From the NCBI RefSeq assembly GCF_900142755.1, contig NZ_FRCA01000015.1:1-64000 (forward strand): a DNA stretch of 64,000 bases. The letters run 5' to 3'. Below are positions 59,179 to 64,000 of the stretch, piece after piece. The stretch comes from Halomonas cupida (GTDB lineage: Bacteria; Pseudomonadota; Gammaproteobacteria; Pseudomonadales; Halomonadaceae). The translations under genes were made by a program, and so were the position numbers. Below the pieces are notes generated by a model. The model was not told the DNA's origin and ran no database searches. It was given only the letters and a program-made list of their open reading frames with translations. Within the stretch, counting starts at the first letter, position 1; the number at the start of each line of letters is the position of its first letter.

Positions 59179-60048
59179 ATGGCAGCTATCAGCGCCTCCC
59201 AGGTCAAGGAACTGCGCGAGCGTACCGGTCTCGGCATGATGGAGTGCAAGAAGGCACTCACCGAAGCTGACGGTGATATCGAGCGTGCGATCGACGACCT
59301 GCGCAAGAACTCCGGTCTCAAGGCCGCCAAGAAGGCGGGCCGTACTGCCGCTGAAGGCGTGGTCGTGACGCGTGTTGCCGAAGACGGCAGCTACGGCGTG
59401 ATGGTCGAGATCAACTCCGAGACTGACTTCGTCGCTCGTGACGACAACTTCAAGGCGTTCGCCGACAAGGTTGCCGATGCCTTCTTCGCCGCGAAGAGCG
59501 AAGACGTGGCCGCCGTGACCAGCGGAGAGCTGGAAACTGCTCGCGAGCAGCTGGTCCAGAAGATCGGTGAGAACATCGGCGTGCGTCGTGCTGCGGTGGT
59601 CAACGCCAGCGAAGGCAACCTGGTGGGTGCCTACGTTCACGGTGGCCGTATCGGCGTGCTGACCGTGCTCACCGGTGGTACTCAGGAAGCCGCCAAGGAC
59701 GTGTCCATGCACGTTGCTGCGATCAACCCGGCCGTGGCCCGTCCGGAAGATATGCCGCAGTCCCAGTTGGATGCCGAGAAGGACGTCATCCTTGCTCAGC
59801 CCGATATGGCCGGCAAGCCTGCGCAGATCGCCGAGAAGATGGTTGAAGGCCGTCTGAAGAAGTACCTCGCCGAGAACAGCCTGACCGAGCAGGCCTTCGT
59901 CAAGGACCCCAACGTTACCGTTGCCGAATTCGTCAAGGCTGCTGGTGGTGAAGTGGTCGGCTTTACCCGCTTCGAGGTGGGTGAAGGCATCGAGAAGGAA
60001 GAAGTCGACTTCGCGAAGGAAGTTATGGAACAGGCCAAGCGTAGCTGA
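59179..60048 (+). CDS. tsf: Elongation factor Ts
   Basis: 289 residues; nucleotide exchange factor for EF-Tu. N-terminal UBA-like domain with TGLGMMECKKAL and core motif EINSETDFVARDDNFK, both diagnostic. ATG 59179 is 8 nt after AGAGG; a GTG at 59170 in frame is possible but less likely. Confidence 0.98.
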   Translation: MAAISASQVKELRERTGLGMMECKKALTEADGDIERAIDDLRKNSGLKAAKKAGRTAAEGVVVTRVAEDGSYGVMVEINSETDFVARDDNFKAFADKVADAFFAAKSEDVAAVTSGELETAREQLVQKIGENIGVRRAAVVNASEGNLVGAYVHGGRIGVLTVLTGGTQEAAKDVSMHVAAINPAVARPEDMPQSQLDAEKDVILAQPDMAGKPAQIAEKMVEGRLKKYLAENSLTEQAFVKDPNVTVAEFVKAAGGEVVGFTRFEVGEGIEKEEVDFAKEVMEQAKRS

Positions 60049-60072
60049 GGTCAGAAGTTCCAGTGTGTTGAT

Positions 60073-60100
60073 GATGGCGTGCGCGAGAGCGCACGCCATC
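60073..60100 (+). terminator. Hairpin between tsf and pyrH
   Basis: GATGGCGTGCGC / GCGCACGCCATC, perfect 12-bp stem with GAGA tetraloop. No T tail, so read-through into pyrH is likely. Confidence 0.6.
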
Positions 60101-60158
60101 GTGTATGTGACAGAGGTCGGTATGGCCGACCGAGCACAGCCAGAAGCGGAGACATACC

Positions 60159-60926
60159 ATGAGTAGCGCCGACTCTACCCCACTTGCCAGGCCCGACAAG
60201 CCACGCGCTGATGTATCGAAGTACAAGCGGATTCTGTTGAAGTTGTCCGGAGAGGCACTGACAGGCGATGCGGAGTTCGGTATCGACCCCAAGGTGCTGG
60301 ATCGCATGGCGCTCGAGATCGGGCAACTGGTGGGAATCGGTGTTCAGGTGGGCATCGTGATTGGCGGTGGTAACCTGTTCCGGGGTGCTGCACTGCATGA
60401 AGCGGGCATGGAAAGGGTCACCGGCGACCACATGGGCATGCTGGCAACAGTGATGAATGCCCTGGCGATGCGTGATGCGCTGGAACGCTCCAACATTCGT
60501 TCCCGGGTGATGTCAGCGATTCCCATGAGTGGCGTGGTGGAGCACTATGATCGTCGTACGGCGATTCGCTACCTCACCTCCGGGGACGTGGTACTGTTCT
60601 CTGCGGGTACCGGAAACCCCTTCTTCACCACGGATTCCGCCGCCTGCCTGCGTGGTATCGAGATCGATGCCGACGTGGTGGTCAAGGCCACCAAGGTGGA
60701 TGGGGTCTACGACAAGGATCCGGTCAAGCACGCGGATGCCGTCAAGTACGATCAGCTGTCCTATGATGATGCCCTTGAGCAGAAGCTCGGGGTAATGGAT
60801 TTGACCGCCATCTGCCTGGTACGTGACCATGACATGCCGGTCCGGGTCTTCAACATGAACAAGCCTGGCGCTTTGCTCAACCTGGTGGTAGGTGGCAAGG
60901 AAGGCACGCTGATTGATAGAGGGTAA
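60159..60926 (+). CDS. pyrH: Uridylate kinase
   Basis: 255 residues; phosphorylates UMP, hexameric, controlled by GTP and UTP. LKLSGEALTG, GGGNLFRG, GDHMGMLATVMNALAM and the STDSAACLR-like TTDSAACLRGIE segments match PyrH. An N-terminal extension of about 20 residues (Pro/Asp/Arg-rich) precedes the usual start; an internal start is possible but no ATG lies there. frr begins 4 nt after the stop. Confidence 0.97.
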   Translation: MSSADSTPLARPDKPRADVSKYKRILLKLSGEALTGDAEFGIDPKVLDRMALEIGQLVGIGVQVGIVIGGGNLFRGAALHEAGMERVTGDHMGMLATVMNALAMRDALERSNIRSRVMSAIPMSGVVEHYDRRTAIRYLTSGDVVLFSAGTGNPFFTTDSAACLRGIEIDADVVVKATKVDGVYDKDPVKHADAVKYDQLSYDDALEQKLGVMDLTAICLVRDHDMPVRVFNMNKPGALLNLVVGGKEGTLIDRG

Positions 60927-60930
60927 GATC

Positions 60931-61488
60931 GTGATCAACGACATCAAGAAAGATGCAGAAGCGCGCATGAAGAAGAGCCTTGACGCTCTGCACCACAACT
61001 TCAACAAGATCCGTACCGGCCGTGCACATTCCAGCATTCTGGATTCCGTGCAGGTGGACTACTACGGCTCCAATGTGCCGATCAACCAGGTGGCTCAGAT
61101 CAACACTGAGGATGCCCGCACGCTCGCCGTGATCCCTTGGGAACAGAACATGGTGCCCAAGGTCGAAAAGGCCATCATGACCTCCGATCTGGGACTCAAC
61201 CCGTCGACCGCGGGTAATGTCATTCGGGTGCCGATGCCGATGCTCACCGAGGAGACTCGGAAGGGCTACATCAAGCAGGCACGCAGTGAAGCCGAGAACG
61301 CACGTGTCGCGGTGCGTAACGTGCGTCGTGATGCCAACAACGACCTCAAGTCACTGCTCAAGGACAAGTCGATCTCCGAGGACGAGCAGCGTCAGGGCGA
61401 AGACGAAGTGCAGAAGCTCACTGATCGTTATGTGGCTGAAATCGACAAGGCGCTGAGTTCCAAGGAAGAGGACCTGATGCAGGTCTAA
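60931..61488 (+). CDS. frr: Ribosome recycling factor
   Basis: 185 residues, the same as E. coli RRF when begun at GTG 60931 (VINDIKKDAEARMKKSL). Conserved KIRTGRAHSSILD, VEKAIMTSDLGLNP, and RNVRRDANNDLKSLLKDKSISEDE are all there. GAGGG lies just upstream, inside the end of pyrH. An earlier TTG at 60913 is not needed. Confidence 0.96.
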   Translation: MINDIKKDAEARMKKSLDALHHNFNKIRTGRAHSSILDSVQVDYYGSNVPINQVAQINTEDARTLAVIPWEQNMVPKVEKAIMTSDLGLNPSTAGNVIRVPMPMLTEETRKGYIKQARSEAENARVAVRNVRRDANNDLKSLLKDKSISEDEQRQGEDEVQKLTDRYVAEIDKALSSKEEDLMQV

Positions 61489-61572
61489 CACCGCTGATCC
61501 TGAAGGCTGATCTGCCGTGACCGTCCCGGGGCCTCGACCCCGGGAACTGACTCAACCGCCTTGCGAGACACC

Positions 61573-62346
61573 ATGACGTCACAGTCATCTGACCATCTTC
61601 GCCCGCTGCCGGCAGATGCCAATCTTCCGCGCCACGTCGCTGTCATCATGGATGGCAACAATCGCTGGGCACGTGCCCGAGGCATGTCTGGAGTACGCGG
61701 TCACCATGCCGGCGTCGAGGCCGTACGTGCCGTGATTCGGCGTGCGGCGGAGAGGCGTATCGAGACGCTGACCCTGTTCGCCTTTTCCAGCGAGAACTGG
61801 AAACGCCCCGTGGCCGAGGTCAATGCCTTGATGGAGTTGTTCCTGATGGCGTTGAAGCGCGAGGTGAAGAAGCTTCATCAGCACGATATCCGCCTCTCCG
61901 TGATCGGTGATACCTCCGGTTTTTCCAATGCGATTCAGAAGCATATCCGCGAGGCAGAGGCGCTGACTCGCGACAACCGCGGGCTGCACCTGGCCATTGC
62001 GGCCAACTACGGTGGCCAATGGGACATCGCCCGGGCGGCACGCCATCTGGCAGAACAGGCAGCGGCTGGTGAGCTTGATCCGGCCAGTATTGATGAGCAG
62101 TCCTTTGGTCAGCAGCTCGGTCTGGCCGATGCAGCTCCGGTTGATCTGTGTATCCGTACCAGTGGTGAGCGTCGAATCTCCAACTTCCTGCTGTGGCAGC
62201 TGGCCTATGCAGAGCTCTATTTCACGCAGGTGCTGTGGCCTGATTTTGACGGCGAAGCCTTTGACGATGCGCTGGAGGACTTCTGCCAGCGCAAACGCCG
62301 TTTCGGCATGACTGACGAACAGATCGACGAGGCTCAGGGTGCTTAG
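61573..62346 (+). CDS. uppS: Undecaprenyl diphosphate synthase
   Basis: 257-residue cis-prenyltransferase making the C55 carrier lipid for cell wall synthesis. Catalytic Asp in AVIMDGNNRWA, then FAFSSENWKRP, and the closing RTSGERRISNFLLWQ with the E-x-Y-F motif AELYFT. ATG 61573 is preferred over 61561. Its stop lies inside the start of cdsA (8-nt overlap). Confidence 0.97.
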   Translation: MTSQSSDHLRPLPADANLPRHVAVIMDGNNRWARARGMSGVRGHHAGVEAVRAVIRRAAERRIETLTLFAFSSENWKRPVAEVNALMELFLMALKREVKKLHQHDIRLSVIGDTSGFSNAIQKHIREAEALTRDNRGLHLAIAANYGGQWDIARAARHLAEQAAAGELDPASIDEQSFGQQLGLADAAPVDLCIRTSGERRISNFLLWQLAYAELYFTQVLWPDFDGEAFDDALEDFCQRKRRFGMTDEQIDEAQGA

Positions 62347-63145
62347 GCAGAGAGTCATCACCGCCGCCTGGCTGGCGCCGCTGGCATTGCTCGGCCTGTT
62401 CGGCCTCGATGGCGCCTGGTTTGCCGTTTTCACGGCGGGTATCGTCATGCTTGCCGGCTGGGAGTGGGGCAATCTCGCCGGGTTGTTCGGGCAGGCGTCG
62501 CGAAGCCTGGTCGCCGTTGTTCTGGGGGCCATGATGCTGGGCCTGTGGCTGGGTGGCTTCGCCCAGTCCGGGGCCATTCTGGCCGTTGGTGGGCTGGGCT
62601 GGCTGGTCAACCTGTGGTGGGTGGTCGGCCACCCAAAGCGACAGGCGCAATGGTCATCCACCGCAGTGCGCCTGGCGATGGGCGCCTGGGTGCTGATCCC
62701 CACTTGGGTGGGCTTCAATGTCCTGCGCGACAATGGCGCAATCTGGTTGCTGTTTGTGCTGCTGGTCGTTTGGGGGGCCGATATCGGCGCCTACTTCTGC
62801 GGCCGGGCCTTCGGCCGCCGCAAGCTGGCTCCCAGTGTCAGTCCTGCCAAGTCCTGGGAAGGCGTCTATGGCGGCATGGCGGTGACTGCTGTGCTGGCGC
62901 TGGGCTTCGCGATGGCGCACCAGTGGAGTCCTGTCGCAACACTGTTGCTGATCCTGCTGACGCTGCTGGTTACCATGGCCTCTGTGCTGGGTGATCTGCT
63001 GGAGAGCATGCTCAAGCGCTATCGTGGGATCAAGGATTCCAGTCAACTGCTCCCCGGCCACGGTGGAGTCATGGACCGTATCGATAGCTTGACCGCTGCG
63101 GTGCCATGTTTTGCGTTGTTCTTCTCGTGGTTGGTATCCGCATGA
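62339..63145 (+). CDS. cdsA: Phosphatidate cytidylyltransferase
   Basis: 268-residue integral membrane enzyme producing CDP-diacylglycerol. About seven hydrophobic spans; the family signature is near the C-terminus (SMLKRYRGIKDSSQLLPGHGG then MDRIDSL), along with PSVSPAKSWEG. GTG start 62339 overlaps uppS, and the stop overlaps ATG 63142 of dxr (ATGA). Confidence 0.96.
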   Translation: MLRQRVITAAWLAPLALLGLFGLDGAWFAVFTAGIVMLAGWEWGNLAGLFGQASRSLVAVVLGAMMLGLWLGGFAQSGAILAVGGLGWLVNLWWVVGHPKRQAQWSSTAVRLAMGAWVLIPTWVGFNVLRDNGAIWLLFVLLVVWGADIGAYFCGRAFGRRKLAPSVSPAKSWEGVYGGMAVTAVLALGFAMAHQWSPVATLLLILLTLLVTMASVLGDLLESMLKRYRGIKDSSQLLPGHGGVMDRIDSLTAAVPCFALFFSWLVSA

Positions 63146-64000
63146 CAATCTCTGAGCCAGGTTCTTCAATGTCGACTGGGGCTGGCCCCGCTGTTTCCGT
63201 TGCCAGAGAATCCATTCGACCGGTGGCTGCCGTTCAGGGCGTTACTGTGCTGGGAGCGACCGGCTCGATCGGCACCAGTACGCTGGATGTGATCGCCCGT
63301 CACCCCGAGCGCTATCGTGTTCATGCTCTGACGGCGCATCGTTCACGGGAGGCGCTGTTGCGTCAGTGTCGAGTACACCATCCTCGGATCGCCGTTCTGG
63401 AGCGGGCCGAGGACGCTGACTGGCTGGCCGAGCAACTCAGGTCCGCGGGGCTGGACACCGAAGTACACCACGGGGAGGCTGCGCTGTCCGAGGTTGCTGG
63501 TGCCGCTGAGGTGGATGTGGTGATGGCCGCTATTGTCGGTGCCGCAGGGCTTCTGCCGACCCTGGCTGCGGTGCGCGCGGGCAAGCGGGTGCTGTTGGCC
63601 AACAAGGAAGCCCTGGTGATGTCCGGGGCTCTGTTCATGGGTGCCGTTGCCGAGAGTGGTGCCGCATTGCTGCCCATAGACTCGGAGCACAATGCCATTT
63701 TCCAGTGTCTGCCCGCTGAGCACCGTGGTGGGTTGGCGCGTCAAGGCGTAACCCAGTTGCTGCTCACCGCTTCGGGGGGACCCTTCCGTGGCCATGACCA
63801 TCAGCAATTGGCTGCCGTGACACCGGAGCAGGCCTGTGCCCATCCCAACTGGTCAATGGGCCGCAAGATTTCCGTCGACAGTGCCACTCTGATGAACAAG
63901 GGACTGGAGCTGATCGAGGCCTGCTGGCTATTCGATGCTCGTCCGGAACAGATTCAGGTGGTGGTGCACCCACAGAGCGTCATTCACTCAATGGCCGCCT
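63142..64000 (+). CDS. dxr: 1-deoxy-D-xylulose 5-phosphate reductoisomerase, partial
   Basis: Second step of the MEP isoprenoid pathway. The first 286 codons are present; the gene runs off the window. NADPH loop VTVLGATGSIGTSTLDV, LLANKEALVMSG, the metal/substrate motif LLPIDSEHNAIFQ and HPNWSMGRKISVDSATLMNKGLE are intact. Start ATG 63142 overlaps the cdsA stop; ATG 63169 in frame is an alternative, both giving an N-terminal extension before the Rossmann domain. Confidence 0.96.
   Translation, partial: MTISEPGSSMSTGAGPAVSVARESIRPVAAVQGVTVLGATGSIGTSTLDVIARHPERYRVHALTAHRSREALLRQCRVHHPRIAVLERAEDADWLAEQLRSAGLDTEVHHGEAALSEVAGAAEVDVVMAAIVGAAGLLPTLAAVRAGKRVLLANKEALVMSGALFMGAVAESGAALLPIDSEHNAIFQCLPAEHRGGLARQGVTQLLLTASGGPFRGHDHQQLAAVTPEQACAHPNWSMGRKISVDSATLMNKGLELIEACWLFDARPEQIQVVVHPQSVIHSMAA

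Overview
The window is a gene-dense, high-GC chromosomal segment with no phage, transposase or CRISPR array. Protein families and gene order (ftsY-ftsE-ftsX-rpoH; coaBC-dut-algC-argB divergent from radC-rpmB-rpmG; holD-like-rimI; map-glnD; rpsB-tsf-pyrH-frr-uppS-cdsA-dxr) point to a gammaproteobacterium near the Pseudomonas/Oceanospirillales branch. A member of Halomonadaceae is my best guess; this is inferred from recall, since no search was run.

Layout. 1-300: end of an rRNA operon (3' end of 23S, complete 5S, terminator). 0.5-7.3 kb, minus strand: an oligopeptide ABC importer with two OppA-like binding proteins, OppB, OppC and one fused double ATPase. 7.8-14.8 kb, plus: prfB with its +1 frameshift site, lysS, a small acidic protein, an MFS exporter, then bolA, a divergent holD-like psi gene and rimI, the last two chained by overlaps. 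14.9-15.9 kb, minus: zapB-like and rsmD. 16.2-20.3 kb, plus: ftsY-ftsE-ftsX-rpoH. 20.4-25.5 kb, minus: coaBC-dut-algC-argB-slmA. 25.7-30.2 kb, plus: radC, rpmB-rpmG, mutM, rlmI, a DUF2007 protein and a thioesterase.

30.4-35.3 kb holds the most unusual locus: a DUF1611-type P-loop protein, an ABC-exporter-like membrane protein whose nucleotide-binding domain has lost its catalytic motifs, a sensor kinase and an OmpR-type regulator. All four are packed nose to tail, and the kinase start is reached through a ladder of three tandem 14-bp ATGA repeats. 35.5-46.9 kb: ald, trpS, malic enzyme, aconitase (minus), a CPXCG mini-protein, peroxiredoxin and thioredoxin reductase, a small exported protein, slyX and a membrane-anchored cold-shock-domain protein. 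47-51.4 kb, minus: the lysine/peptidoglycan set dapC-arsC-like-dapD-dapE. Between it and glnD sit a Nudix gene and an orphan, doubly truncated fimbrial usher. 54.3-64 kb: glnD and map (minus), then rpsB-tsf-pyrH-frr-uppS-cdsA-dxr (plus), with dxr cut by the window end.

Non-coding themes: tandem 7-bp or 14-bp repeats in several gaps; short in-phase or near-phase duplications placed on start codons (oppA, the kinase, the CPXCG gene, the thioesterase); a 30-nt palindrome present twice, each time supplying a gene's TAA stop; and clear operator-like palindromes before ald, ahpC and the CPXCG gene.
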